NCBI RefSeq assembly: GCF_900184255.1
Contig: NZ_LT854640.1
Span: 726,019-790,018, forward strand
DNA length: 64,000 nt
DNA from: Haloimpatiens massiliensis
GTDB lineage: Bacteria; Bacillota; Clostridia; Clostridiales; Clostridiaceae
Direction of reading: 5' to 3'
Shown here: one piece after another, positions 1 through 7,259 of the stretch
Layout of the letters: every line of letters begins with the position of its first letter
Numbering within the stretch: the stretch's first letter is position 1
Position numbers and translations under genes: made by a program
Notes under the pieces: generated by a model
Database searches by the model: none
The model's input: the letters and a program-made list of their open reading frames with translations, nothing else
Told to the model about the DNA's origin: nothing

Positions 1-1
1 A

Positions 2-985
2 GAAATAGAAAAGTCAGAGGAAACTTATCAAAGTAGTCTTAAAAATATAGAAGAAAACAAGATGAAGATAGAACATGTACTGAGGTCTTTAGAGGTTTTG
101 AAAAATGCATATGAAAGTAAGGAAGTAGAAAAAATAAAGGTAAAAGAAAGTATTGATAAATATAAAAATAAATTAGAAGAAATGAATTTACTAATAGCTA
201 ACAAGGAAAAAGAAATACACAAGGAACAAATATCACATACTAAGTATGTAACAGAGAAAGAAAATGTATATTTAAAATTAAATGATGAATTTCAAATTAC
301 TTATGCTGAAGCTTTAGAATATGCAATTGAAAATTTTAATTTAAAAGAGTTTAAATTAGATATTCAAAACTTAAAAGAGGGAATTTCAAAATTAGGTGTT
401 GTAAACTTAGGTGCCATAGAAGAATTTGAAGATATAAGAGATAAATTTAAGTTTATGAATAATCAAAAAGAAGATTTAATAAGTGCTAGAGAAGAGCTTA
501 TGCAAGTAATAAATGATATGACTGGAAAAATGAAAGTCATGTTTAATGAAAATTTCAACAAACTTAGAAAGTATTTCAATGAAACTTTTCAAGAACTATT
601 TAAAGGAGGAAGGGCAGATTTACTACTAGGAGAAGGAGATGAATTATCCTGTAACATTGAAATAAATGTAGAACCTCCAGGAAAAAAGCTTCAAAACATA
701 AATTTAATGTCCGGTGGAGAAAAGGGACTTTCTGCCATAGCTCTATTATTTGCAATACTTAAAATGAAGCCAACCCCTTTTTGTATATTAGATGAAATCG
801 AAGCAGCCTTAGATGATGCTAACGTAGTAAGATACGCAGATTTCTTGAGGGCTTTTTCTAACAATGTTCAATTTATTGTAATTACTCATAGAAAGGGAAC
901 TATGGAAGCAAGCGATGTTATGTATGGTGTAACTATGCAAGAAAAAGGAATATCAAAAGTAGTTTCAATACAGTTAAATAATTAA
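2..985 (+). CDS. smc: Chromosome segregation ATPase SMC, C-terminal part (5' end outside window)
   Basis: The reading frame is already open at base 2, so only the last ~328 residues are present. The first ~110 residues are Lys/Glu-rich heptad-like coiled coil. They lead into the C-terminal ATPase head: the ABC signature is MSGGEKGLSAIA, the Walker B is PFCILDEIEAALDD with the catalytic Glu, and an ITH switch motif follows. SMC forms the condensin ring with ScpA/ScpB that compacts and resolves the nucleoid. ftsY follows 20 nt downstream, the usual Firmicutes arrangement. Identity is firm; the N-terminal head and hinge cannot be assessed. Confidence 0.97.
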   Translation, partial: EIEKSEETYQSSLKNIEENKMKIEHVLRSLEVLKNAYESKEVEKIKVKESIDKYKNKLEEMNLLIANKEKEIHKEQISHTKYVTEKENVYLKLNDEFQITYAEALEYAIENFNLKEFKLDIQNLKEGISKLGVVNLGAIEEFEDIRDKFKFMNNQKEDLISAREELMQVINDMTGKMKVMFNENFNKLRKYFNETFQELFKGGRADLLLGEGDELSCNIEINVEPPGKKLQNINLMSGGEKGLSAIALLFAILKMKPTPFCILDEIEAALDDANVVRYADFLRAFSNNVQFIVITHRKGTMEASDVMYGVTMQEKGISKVVSIQLNN

Positions 986-1005
986 TATTATAGGAGGTAT
1001 TGTAT

Positions 1006-1908
1006 ATGTTTGGAGGATTTTTTAATAAACTTAAAGAGGGACTTACTAAGACGAGAGATGGTTTAAGCAATAAACTAGGTGACATGTTAAACCTAGCTAT
1101 AACTATAGATGATGATTTATATGAGGAGTTAGAAGAAATTCTTATAACTGCAGATATAGGAGTAGAAACTTCTTTAAAAATAATTGATAAATTGAAAGAA
1201 AAAATAAAGGAAGAAAAGATAAAAGACCCACAACAGATAAAACCTTGCTTAAAAGAGATATTAATAGAAATGCTAGGACAAGTAAAAGTAGAACAAAATT
1301 TTCCTAAAGTTATGCTAGTGATAGGAGTAAATGGAGTAGGTAAAACTACTTCTATAGGTAAATTAGCAAATAATTTTAAAAGAGAAGGCAATAAGGTTCT
1401 AATTGCAGCAGCAGATACTTTTAGAGCAGCTGCTATAGATCAATTAGAGGTATGGAGTGGTAGAGCAGGAGTTGATATTGTAAAACATCAAGAGGGGTCA
1501 GATCCAGCGGCAGTAGTTTTTGATGCAATTCAAGCAGCGAAAGCAAGACATATGGATATACTCATATGCGACACTGCAGGAAGACTTCACAATAAGAAAA
1601 ATTTAATGAATGAACTTCAAAAGATAAATAGGATTGTAGAAAAGGAATTTTCAAATGGAAATAAAGAGACTCTATTGGTGGTAGATGCCACTACGGGACA
1701 AAATGGCGTACAACAGGCAAAACAATTTAAAGAAATATGCAATGTTGATGGAATAATATTGACTAAATTAGATGGAACGGCTAAAGGTGGAGTTGTTATT
1801 TCTATAAAAGACGTATTAGGAATTCCAGTAAAGTATATAGGAGTAGGAGAAGGCGCTGATGATTTACAGGAATTTAATGCAAAAGAGTTCGTAGAAGCGT
1901 TATTTTAA
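1006..1908 (+). CDS. ftsY: Signal recognition particle receptor FtsY
   Basis: SRP-type GTPase of 300 residues, the membrane-docking partner of Ffh in co-translational targeting. An N-terminal four-helix N domain (about 1-95) precedes the G domain, with P-loop GVNGVGKTT at 107-115, DTFRAAA, DTAGR and TKLDGTAKGG. It lacks the long acidic A domain of enterobacterial FtsY, as is normal in Firmicutes. An in-frame TTG at 1000 is only 2 nt from the AGGAGG at 992-997, whereas ATG 1006 is 8 nt away, so ATG 1006 is chosen. The gene follows smc closely and is probably co-transcribed with it. Confidence 0.97.
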   Translation: MFGGFFNKLKEGLTKTRDGLSNKLGDMLNLAITIDDDLYEELEEILITADIGVETSLKIIDKLKEKIKEEKIKDPQQIKPCLKEILIEMLGQVKVEQNFPKVMLVIGVNGVGKTTSIGKLANNFKREGNKVLIAAADTFRAAAIDQLEVWSGRAGVDIVKHQEGSDPAAVVFDAIQAAKARHMDILICDTAGRLHNKKNLMNELQKINRIVEKEFSNGNKETLLVVDATTGQNGVQQAKQFKEICNVDGIILTKLDGTAKGGVVISIKDVLGIPVKYIGVGEGADDLQEFNAKEFVEALF

Positions 1909-1936
1909 AAAAAAATCTCCTGTTAAGTAAAAGTAC

Positions 1937-1965
1937 TTGACATGCATAAAACATTTTGGTAATAT
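1937..1965 (+). promoter_or_regulatory. Probable sigma-A promoter for ylxM-ffh
   Basis: TTGACA at 1937-1942, a 17-nt spacer and TAATAT at 1960-1965, in the gap between ftsY and ylxM. It would let ylxM-ffh-rpsP-khpA be transcribed independently of smc-ftsY. Prediction by eye. Confidence 0.6.
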
Positions 1966-1988
1966 ACTTTTGTGAGTTGGTGATGGTT

Positions 1989-2333
1989 ATGGAGGAAAGA
2001 GTTCGAATTTCTTTGTTGTTAGATTTTTATGGGAGTTTATTAACAGAAAAACAAAGAGATATAATGGATTTATATTACAATGACGATTTATCTTTAGCTG
2101 AAATATCCAATATAACAAATACTAGCAGGCAGGCTATACATGATATTACTAAAAGATGCCATAAGCTTTTATTTCAGTATGAAGAAAAGCTATTTTTGCT
2201 AGAAAAGTATTTAAATAAAAAAAGAATATTAGATAGATTAAACAAAAATATTGATAGTTTAATAAATAGCATAGATGATGAAGATAAAAAAGAAATTCTT
2301 CACAATGTTAAAAGAGATATAGAAAATATATAG
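1989..2333 (+). CDS. ylxM: YlxM-family (UPF0122) putative DNA/RNA-binding helix-turn-helix protein
   Basis: Small basic protein (114 residues) of the UPF0122/YlxM family, always found next to ffh in Firmicutes and linked to the signal recognition particle. A sigma-70 region-4-like helix-turn-helix lies at about residues 18-58 (LTEKQRDIMDLYYNDDLSLAEIS, then SRQAIHDITKR). The open frame extends upstream to 1956, but ATG 1989 gives the MEERV...LLLDFYGSLL start typical of the family. The ribosome binding site is weak (GAGTTGGTG). ffh starts 11 nt after its stop, so the two are co-expressed. Exact function in the SRP pathway is not settled. Confidence 0.9.
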   Translation: MEERVRISLLLDFYGSLLTEKQRDIMDLYYNDDLSLAEISNITNTSRQAIHDITKRCHKLLFQYEEKLFLLEKYLNKKRILDRLNKNIDSLINSIDDEDKKEILHNVKRDIENI

Positions 2334-2344
2334 GAGGTCCGGCT

Positions 2345-3694
2345 ATGGCTTTTGAAGGTTTAGCTTCTAAATTACAAGAAACTCTTAAAAAGTTAAAAGG
2401 AAAAGGCAAGTTATCAGAAAAAGATATTAAAGAAGCCATGAGAGAAGTTAAACTTGCTTTGTTGGAAGCAGATGTAAACTACAAAATTGTCAAGGACTTT
2501 GTAAAAAAAGTAAGCGAAAAGAGCCTAGGAAATGAAGTTTTAGAGAGCTTAACTCCTGGTCAACAGGTTATAAAAGTAGTAAATGAAGAATTGACGGAGT
2601 TAATGGGAAAAACTGAAAGCGAAATAAAATATTCTTCTAGCGGCTTGACAGTTATTATGTTAGTTGGCTTGCAAGGAGCAGGTAAAACCACTATGGCAGG
2701 TAAATTAGCGCTTCAAATGCGTAAGAGGAATAAAAAACCTTTACTAGTTGCCTGTGATGTATATAGACCAGCAGCTATAAAACAGTTGCAAGTAGTTGGA
2801 AAGAGCATAGAAGTGCCAGTGTTTACTATGGGAGATAAAGTTAGTCCTGTGGATATAGCTAAGGCATCTTTAGAACATGCTAAAGGCAATGGTAATAACG
2901 TAGTAATCATAGATACAGCTGGTAGGCTACACATAGATGAAAATTTAATGGGAGAACTTTCAGGGATAAAAGAAAACATTAATCCTGAAGAAATATTATT
3001 AGTAGTAGATTCTATGACAGGACAAGATGCTGTAAATGTGGCTGAAAGTTTTAATAATCAGTTAGATATATCTGGTGTTATACTAACTAAATTAGATGGC
3101 GATACCAGAGGAGGAGCAGCACTTTCAATTAAAGCTATCACTGGAAAACCAATTAAGTTTGTTGGTATAGGTGAAAAAATGAATGAGGTAGAAGTTTTTC
3201 ATCCAGATAGAATGGCTTCAAGAATACTTGGTATGGGTGATGTATTATCACTTATAGAAAAAGCTCAACAGTCTATAGACGAGAAAAAAGCTCAAGAAAT
3301 AGGTTCAAGAATGTTAAATAATGAATTTAATTTTGAAGATTTTCTTGAAGCTATGAGTCAAATGAAGAAGATGGGACCTTTAACTAAAGTTCTCGAAATG
3401 ATGCCAGGATTTAATTCTAGTCAATTAAAAGGTGTTGATTTGGACAAAAGTGAAAAGGAAATGTCTAAAGTTGAGGCTATAATAAACTCTATGACTAAAA
3501 AGGAAAGAGTAAATCCAAACCTAGTTATATCTTCATCCTCTAGAAAGAAGAGAATAGCCAAGGGATCTGGTACAGATGTACAACAGGTAAATAGACTATT
3601 AAAGCAATTTGAAGCTAGTAGGAAAATGATGAAACAAATGAAAGGCATGCAAAAAGGTTTTAAAAAAGGTCTATTTGGAAAATTACCTTTTTAA
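2345..3694 (+). CDS. ffh: Signal recognition particle GTPase Ffh (SRP54)
   Basis: Binds 4.5S/6S SRP RNA and signal peptides of nascent chains and docks with FtsY. Length 449 is typical. The N domain is at 1-~95; the G domain has P-loop GLQGAGKTT at 108-116, DVYRPAA, DTAGRLH and TKLDGDTRGG. The C-terminal M domain is methionine-rich (MKKMGPLTKVLEMMPGF, then MMKQMKGMQKG) for signal-peptide and RNA binding. AGGAGG precedes the ATG at optimal distance. It is followed by rpsP after 42 nt. No unusual residues were seen. Confidence 0.98.
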   Translation: MAFEGLASKLQETLKKLKGKGKLSEKDIKEAMREVKLALLEADVNYKIVKDFVKKVSEKSLGNEVLESLTPGQQVIKVVNEELTELMGKTESEIKYSSSGLTVIMLVGLQGAGKTTMAGKLALQMRKRNKKPLLVACDVYRPAAIKQLQVVGKSIEVPVFTMGDKVSPVDIAKASLEHAKGNGNNVVIIDTAGRLHIDENLMGELSGIKENINPEEILLVVDSMTGQDAVNVAESFNNQLDISGVILTKLDGDTRGGAALSIKAITGKPIKFVGIGEKMNEVEVFHPDRMASRILGMGDVLSLIEKAQQSIDEKKAQEIGSRMLNNEFNFEDFLEAMSQMKKMGPLTKVLEMMPGFNSSQLKGVDLDKSEKEMSKVEAIINSMTKKERVNPNLVISSSSRKKRIAKGSGTDVQQVNRLLKQFEASRKMMKQMKGMQKGFKKGLFGKLPF

Positions 3695-3736
3695 ATATAA
3701 ATACTAATTAGAATCCTTTAAAGGAGGTGAATATAA

Positions 3737-3994
3737 ATGGCAGTTAAAATAAGATTAAGAAGAATGGGTGCAAAGAAAGCTCCTTTCTATAGAGTAGTTG
3801 TTGCTGATTCAAGAGCTCCAAGAGATGGAAGATTCATTGATGAAATAGGATACTACAATCCTACAACTGAACCAACTACTGTAAAAATAGATGAAGAAAA
3901 AGCTTTGAAATGGGTAAAAAATGGTGCTCAACCATCTGAAACAGTTAAAAAGTTATTCAATATGACTGGTATAACTGAAAAAACTTCAAAGTAA
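3737..3994 (+). CDS. rpsP: 30S ribosomal protein S16
   Basis: 85-residue S16, an early-binding small-subunit protein that stabilises the 5' domain of 16S rRNA. It has the classic start MAVKIRLRRMGAKKAPFYRVVVADSR and the RDGRFIDEIGYYNP block. A strong AAAGGAGGTGA site lies 7-8 nt before the ATG. The order ffh-rpsP-khpA-rimM-trmD-rplS is conserved across Firmicutes and groups targeting with ribosome assembly. Confidence 0.98.
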   Translation: MAVKIRLRRMGAKKAPFYRVVVADSRAPRDGRFIDEIGYYNPTTEPTTVKIDEEKALKWVKNGAQPSETVKKLFNMTGITEKTSK

Positions 3995-4012
3995 TACTGG
4001 GGGTGCTTTTTT

Positions 4013-4240
4013 ATGAAAGAATTGCTTGAAGTAATAGCAAAGTCACTAGTAGACAACCCAGAAATGGTATGTGTAAATGAGATAGCTGGTGAGCAATCAG
4101 TAATTTTAGAATTAAAAGTTGCTCCAGAGGACATGGGAAAAGTTATTGGTAAGCAAGGTAGAATAGCAAAAGCTATAAGAACAGTAATGAAAGCAGCGGC
4201 TATTAAAGAAAATAAAAGAGTTGTTGTAGAAATTATATAA
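4013..4240 (+). CDS. khpA: KH-domain RNA-binding protein KhpA (YlqC)
   Basis: 75-residue single KH domain, family YlqC/KhpA, which in Gram-positives forms an RNA-binding dimer with KhpB/Jag and influences cell elongation and sRNA function. The KH core is visible as LKVAPEDMGKVIGKQGRIAKAIRTVMKAAA, with the GKQG loop at about 45-48. A GGGGGTG site precedes ATG 4013. It lies 18 nt after rpsP, so it is probably co-transcribed, and a terminator hairpin follows. Confidence 0.95.
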   Translation: MKELLEVIAKSLVDNPEMVCVNEIAGEQSVILELKVAPEDMGKVIGKQGRIAKAIRTVMKAAAIKENKRVVVEII

Positions 4241-4257
4241 TTGCATACTAAAAGCAT

Positions 4258-4292
4258 AAAGTAAGAGTTAGGTATTTCCTAGCTCTTACTTT
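4258..4292 (+). terminator. Hairpin terminator after khpA
   Basis: A 15-bp stem (4258-4272 with 4278-4292, one G-U pair) with a 5-nt loop TATTT. The descending arm ends CTTACTTT, with only a mixed T-rich tail after it. It closes the ffh-rpsP-khpA unit, possibly with partial read-through into rimM. Confidence 0.75.
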
Positions 4293-4353
4293 GTATTACT
4301 TCAATTTATATAAATTTAATATATTAGTTAATGAAAAATTTAATTCTAAAAAC

Positions 4354-4391
4354 TTGATAAATTTTACTAGTTGATATATATTTGTATCAAC
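4354..4391 (+). promoter_or_regulatory. Probable rimM promoter with a dyad flanking the -10
   Basis: TTGATA at 4354-4359, a 17-nt spacer and TATATT at 4377-4382. A perfect 7-bp inverted repeat, GTTGATA (4370-4376) and TATCAAC (4385-4391), brackets the -10 and predicted start site, which is how many repressor operators are placed. No known regulator can be assigned. The rest of 4293-4480 is plain AT-rich sequence with no gene. Confidence 0.45.
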
Positions 4392-4489
4392 AATTTTAAA
4401 TTCTAGATTTTAAATTTTACATTAAAGATAATTCTATATAAAATAATAATTGAAATTACATATAAAATAGATAAAAATATAAAAGAGAA

Positions 4490-4530
4490 AGGTAGGTGGA
4501 TACCTGATTTGTACCTTTGAAAATCAGGGA
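4490..4530 (+). promoter_or_regulatory. Leader hairpin that occludes the rimM ribosome binding site
   Basis: CCTGATTT (4503-4510) and AAATCAGG (4521-4528) form a perfect 8-bp stem with a 10-nt loop. The descending arm contains the AGG of AGGGA (4526-4530), the only Shine-Dalgarno candidate of rimM. An upstream AGGTA (4490-4494) can pair with TACCT (4501-4505), which would compete with this hairpin. This suggests translational control of rimM-trmD; it is an inference from pairing only. Confidence 0.45.
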
Positions 4531-4536
4531 TGCATA

Positions 4537-5028
4537 TTGGAAGAATACTTTAATATAGGTCAAATAATAAATACTCATGGGGTTCATGGAGAAATTAAAG
4601 TGTTACCTCTTACAGATGACATTAATAGATTTAAAAGTTTAAAATATGTAATAATAGATGGTGTGGAAAGAAGCGTACTTGGGGTAAAGTTTCAAAAGAA
4701 CAAGGTTATATTAAAGATTGATGGAATAAATTCTATGGATGAAGCAATGAAGTATAGGGGGAAATATCTAAAAATTAGTAGAAAAGATGCTGTACCTTTG
4801 GAAGAAAATACTTATTTCATAGCAGATTTAGTAAACTGTGATGTTTTTGATACAGAAGGAAAAGAATTAGGAAAAGTATATGAGGTTATTAAAACAGGAA
4901 GTAATGATGTGTACTGGGTTAAAGGAGAAAAAGAAGTATTAATTCCTGCTTTAAAGGATATAGTAAAAGAAGTGGATATAGATAATTTCAAAATAATTAT
5001 AAGGCCTGTAGAGGAGTGGCAAGAATAA
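4537..5028 (+). CDS. rimM: 16S rRNA processing / ribosome maturation factor RimM
   Basis: 163 residues, the usual length. RimM binds S19 and assists maturation of the 30S head. The N-terminal RimM beta-barrel opens with NIGQIINTHGVHGEIKVLPLTDD; the C-terminal PRC-barrel includes LVNCDVFDTEGKELGKVYEVIKTGSNDVYWV and VLIPALKDIV. The start is TTG 4537, 6 nt after AGGGA; no in-frame ATG fits the family start. The site is caught in a leader hairpin (4503-4528). The stop is 2 nt before the trmD ATG, so the two are translationally linked. Confidence 0.95.
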   Translation: MEEYFNIGQIINTHGVHGEIKVLPLTDDINRFKSLKYVIIDGVERSVLGVKFQKNKVILKIDGINSMDEAMKYRGKYLKISRKDAVPLEENTYFIADLVNCDVFDTEGKELGKVYEVIKTGSNDVYWVKGEKEVLIPALKDIVKEVDIDNFKIIIRPVEEWQE

Positions 5029-5030
5029 AT

Positions 5031-5744
5031 ATGAAAATAGACATATTGACCCTATTTCCAGAGATGTTTAATATATTCAATTATAGTATAATAGGCAGAG
5101 CAAAAGAAAATGGTATATTGAATATTAATGCTGTTAATATAAGAGATTATTCAGAGGATAAGCATAAAAAAGTAGATGATTATCCTTATGGAGGTGGAGC
5201 TGGCATGCTTATGGCACCACAGCCTTTAGTTGATGCTATAAGTGCTGTAAAAAATTATAACAAAGGTAAAGTTATTTTTTTAGGTCCAAGAGGCACTAGC
5301 TTTAATCATGAGATGGCATTAACTTTAAGCAAAGAACAGGATTTAATTTTTATTTGTGGACATTACGAAGGTATAGATGAAAGAGTTTATAATTATATAG
5401 ATATGGAAATTTCCCTTGGAGATTTTATATTAACTGGTGGAGAAATGGCCTGCGTTCCCATTGTAGATTCCATATGTAGATTAATACCTGGAGTGCTTTC
5501 CACTAGTGAAAGTTATAAGGATGAATCTTTTTATGATGGTCTGCTAGAATATCCACAGTATACAAGACCGGTATCTTTTAGAGGAGAAGAAGTGCCTGAA
5601 ATTCTTTTGTCCGGACACCATGAGAATATAAGAAAATGGAGAAGACTTCAGTCTTTAAGGTTAACCCAGAAAAGAAGATCAGATTTATTTAAGAAAGTAA
5701 AATTAACAAAAGAAGATAGAAAATTATTAAATACCTTCAAATAA
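5031..5744 (+). CDS. trmD: tRNA (guanine-N1)-methyltransferase TrmD
   Basis: SPOUT-family enzyme making m1G37 in tRNAs with G36, which prevents +1 frameshifting; usually essential. 237 residues starting MKIDILTLFPEMF. The knot-forming region is visible: YGGGAGMLMAPQP, FLGPRG, ICGHYEGIDERV and SLGDFILTGGE. An in-frame GTG at 5016 would add five residues, but the family start matches ATG 5031. The AGGAG at 5012-5016 is rather far upstream, consistent with coupling to rimM. Confidence 0.96.
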   Translation: MKIDILTLFPEMFNIFNYSIIGRAKENGILNINAVNIRDYSEDKHKKVDDYPYGGGAGMLMAPQPLVDAISAVKNYNKGKVIFLGPRGTSFNHEMALTLSKEQDLIFICGHYEGIDERVYNYIDMEISLGDFILTGGEMACVPIVDSICRLIPGVLSTSESYKDESFYDGLLEYPQYTRPVSFRGEEVPEILLSGHHENIRKWRRLQSLRLTQKRRSDLFKKVKLTKEDRKLLNTFK

Positions 5745-5756
5745 TATATATTTATA

Positions 5757-5785
5757 TTGTAAAAACATAAATTTTGTGGTAAAAT
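5757..5785 (+). promoter_or_regulatory. Probable rplS promoter
   Basis: TTGTAA at 5757-5762, a 17-nt spacer and TAAAAT at 5780-5785, just after trmD. Predicted start near 5792, giving a ~75-nt leader for rplS. rplS can thus be transcribed apart from rimM-trmD. Confidence 0.55.
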
Positions 5786-5791
5786 CAATTT

Positions 5792-5860
5792 TGTGCTAGT
5801 ACGGGCGGTCCTCTGTCTGCATGAAGCTGGGCATGAACGTCAAATAATTTTAGGGAGGGA
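5792..5860 (+). ncRNA. Structured rplS leader, probable L19 autoregulatory element
   Basis: The block at 5796-5841 is far richer in G+C than anything around it and sits immediately upstream of the L19 ribosome binding site (AGGGAGG, 5852-5858). ACG (5801-5803) can close with CGT (5838-5840), and GCATGA occurs twice (5819-5824, 5831-5836). L19 leaders are known in Firmicutes in exactly this position. Assignment rests on position and composition; a covariance-model match was not run. Confidence 0.5.
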
Positions 5861-5866
5861 ATGCAC

Positions 5867-6214
5867 ATGTTAGAAATCATAAAAGCAATAGAAGCAGAAC
5901 AAATAAGAAATGATTTAGTAAAATTCAATGTTGGAGATACTGTTAAAGTTCACGTTAACATTAAAGAAGGAACTAGAGAAAGAATTCAAGTTTTTGAAGG
6001 AACAGTTATCAAAAAACAAAATGGTGGAATAAGAGAAACTTTTACAGTAAGAAGAGTAACTTCTGGTGTAGGAGTTGAAAGAACATTCCCAATTAATTCT
6101 CCAAGCGTAGCTAAGATAGAAGTAGTAAGAGCTGGTAAAGTAAGAAGAGCTAAATTATTCTACTTAAGAGATAGAGTAGGAAAAGCTGCTAAAGTTAAAG
6201 AAGCAATAAGATAA
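5867..6214 (+). CDS. rplS: 50S ribosomal protein L19
   Basis: 115-residue L19, located at the 30S-50S interface. Recognisable as MLEIIKAIEAEQIRNDL, then GDTVKVHV, RIQVFEGTVIK and GVERTFPINSP; the C-terminus is basic. The frame also has ATG at 5861, but that lies 2 nt from AGGGAGG, while ATG 5867 is 8 nt away, so 5867 is preferred. It has its own promoter, a leader and a terminator, so it can be a single-gene transcript. Confidence 0.97.
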   Translation: MLEIIKAIEAEQIRNDLVKFNVGDTVKVHVNIKEGTRERIQVFEGTVIKKQNGGIRETFTVRRVTSGVGVERTFPINSPSVAKIEVVRAGKVRRAKLFYLRDRVGKAAKVKEAIR

Positions 6215-6220
6215 GAAAAC

Positions 6221-6247
6221 GGGGCTATTAAGTCCCTTTTTTTATTA
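6221..6247 (+). terminator. Intrinsic terminator after rplS
   Basis: GGGGCT (6221-6226) pairs with AGTCCC (6231-6236) across a 4-nt loop, followed by TTTTTTT and AT-rich sequence. Standard rho-independent form. Confidence 0.85.
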
Positions 6248-6331
6248 TATTTCTTTTATATATAGAAAGAGAATTAAAATTAAAAAAAGAATTAAACTAT
6301 TTATATATGTTAGGATTTATTATGTGAGGTG

Positions 6332-6362
6332 CACTATAGTGATTATTGAGTATCCACTATAG
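6332..6362. repeat. Inverted repeat upstream of rbgA
   Basis: CACTATAGTG (6332-6341) is itself a palindrome, and its CTATAGTG half pairs perfectly with CACTATAG at 6355-6362 across 13 nt. There is no T-run, so it is not an obvious terminator. It could be an operator or leader hairpin for rbgA-rnhB, whose start is 42 nt downstream. Function unknown. Confidence 0.4.
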
Positions 6363-6403
6363 ATTGATTAAATAAAATCAAATGAAGAAAGGGTAGAATA
6401 TTT

Positions 6404-7246
6404 ATGGAGATAAATTGGTTTCCTGGCCATATGGCTAAAACTAGAAGAGAAATAAAAGAGAATTTAAAGCTTGTAGATGCTGTAATAGAGATAAGAGATG
6501 CTAGAATAGTAAGGTCCAGTGCTAATCCCGAAATTGAAGAGATATGTAAGGGAAAACCTAGAATAATACTTTTAAATAAAGCTGACTTAGCAGAAGAAAA
6601 AGCCACTAGTGAATGGATAAAAGAACTTTCTAATGAAAATATAAAGGTTATTAAAGGAAATAGTATGACCGGTGAGGGATTAAAGAATATAAAGCCTATT
6701 TTAGATTTGCTTCTAAAAGAAAAATTAGATAGATTAAGAAGTAAGGGACTAGTTAATATAACAACTAGAGTAATGGTGGTTGGAATTCCTAATGTAGGAA
6801 AATCATCTTTTATTAATAAAATAGCAAAAGGAAATAGAGCTAAGACTGGTGATAGACCCGGTGTTACAAAAAGTAGGCAATGGATAAAAACTAAGTTAGG
6901 AATAGAATTAATGGATACACCTGGGGTTTTGTGGCCTAAATTTGAGGATCAAAAAGTAGGATTAAATTTAGCATTTACAGGGGCCATAAAGGATGAGATA
7001 ATGAATGTAGAGGACTTAGCTTTAGAGCTTATAAAATCACTTCAGGATCAGTATGGAGATAGAATTATTAAAAGGTATAAACTAGAAGGATTATCAGAAG
7101 ATGCTCTAGAAAATATGGACAATATAGCCATAAAACGAGGCGCTGTTATGGCTGGAAGAAATATAGATTATAATAGAATAGCTATCACAATTTTAGATGA
7201 ATTTAGAGGGGGAAAACTAGGAAGAATTTCATTAGAAACTCCCTAA
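6404..7246 (+). CDS. rbgA: Ribosome biogenesis GTPase RbgA (YlqF)
   Basis: Circularly permuted GTPase needed for late 50S assembly. The motif order shows the permutation: G4 NKADLA near 55, G1 GIPNVGKSS near 127, G2 GVTKS and G3 DTPGVLWPK near 172. It starts MEINWFPGHMAKTRREI, the family signature. 280 residues is usual length, and the C-terminal RNA-binding (ANTAR-like) region is present. AAAGGG precedes ATG 6404. It is followed 13 nt later by rnhB, the conserved pair in Bacilli and Clostridia. Confidence 0.96.
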   Translation: MEINWFPGHMAKTRREIKENLKLVDAVIEIRDARIVRSSANPEIEEICKGKPRIILLNKADLAEEKATSEWIKELSNENIKVIKGNSMTGEGLKNIKPILDLLLKEKLDRLRSKGLVNITTRVMVVGIPNVGKSSFINKIAKGNRAKTGDRPGVTKSRQWIKTKLGIELMDTPGVLWPKFEDQKVGLNLAFTGAIKDEIMNVEDLALELIKSLQDQYGDRIIKRYKLEGLSEDALENMDNIAIKRGAVMAGRNIDYNRIAITILDEFRGGKLGRISLETP

Positions 7247-7259
7247 AGGAGAGAAGAAT

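Noticed and set aside
933..1391. Minus-strand open frames overlapping ftsY (and similar ones across most genes)
   Set aside because: They lie opposite well-conserved genes, lack ribosome binding sites and have composition expected from complementing AT-rich coding sequence.
5796..5841. tRNA-like gene in the GC-rich block before rplS
   Set aside because: No acceptor stem, no T-loop GTTCRA in the right place and too short; fits a leader element better.
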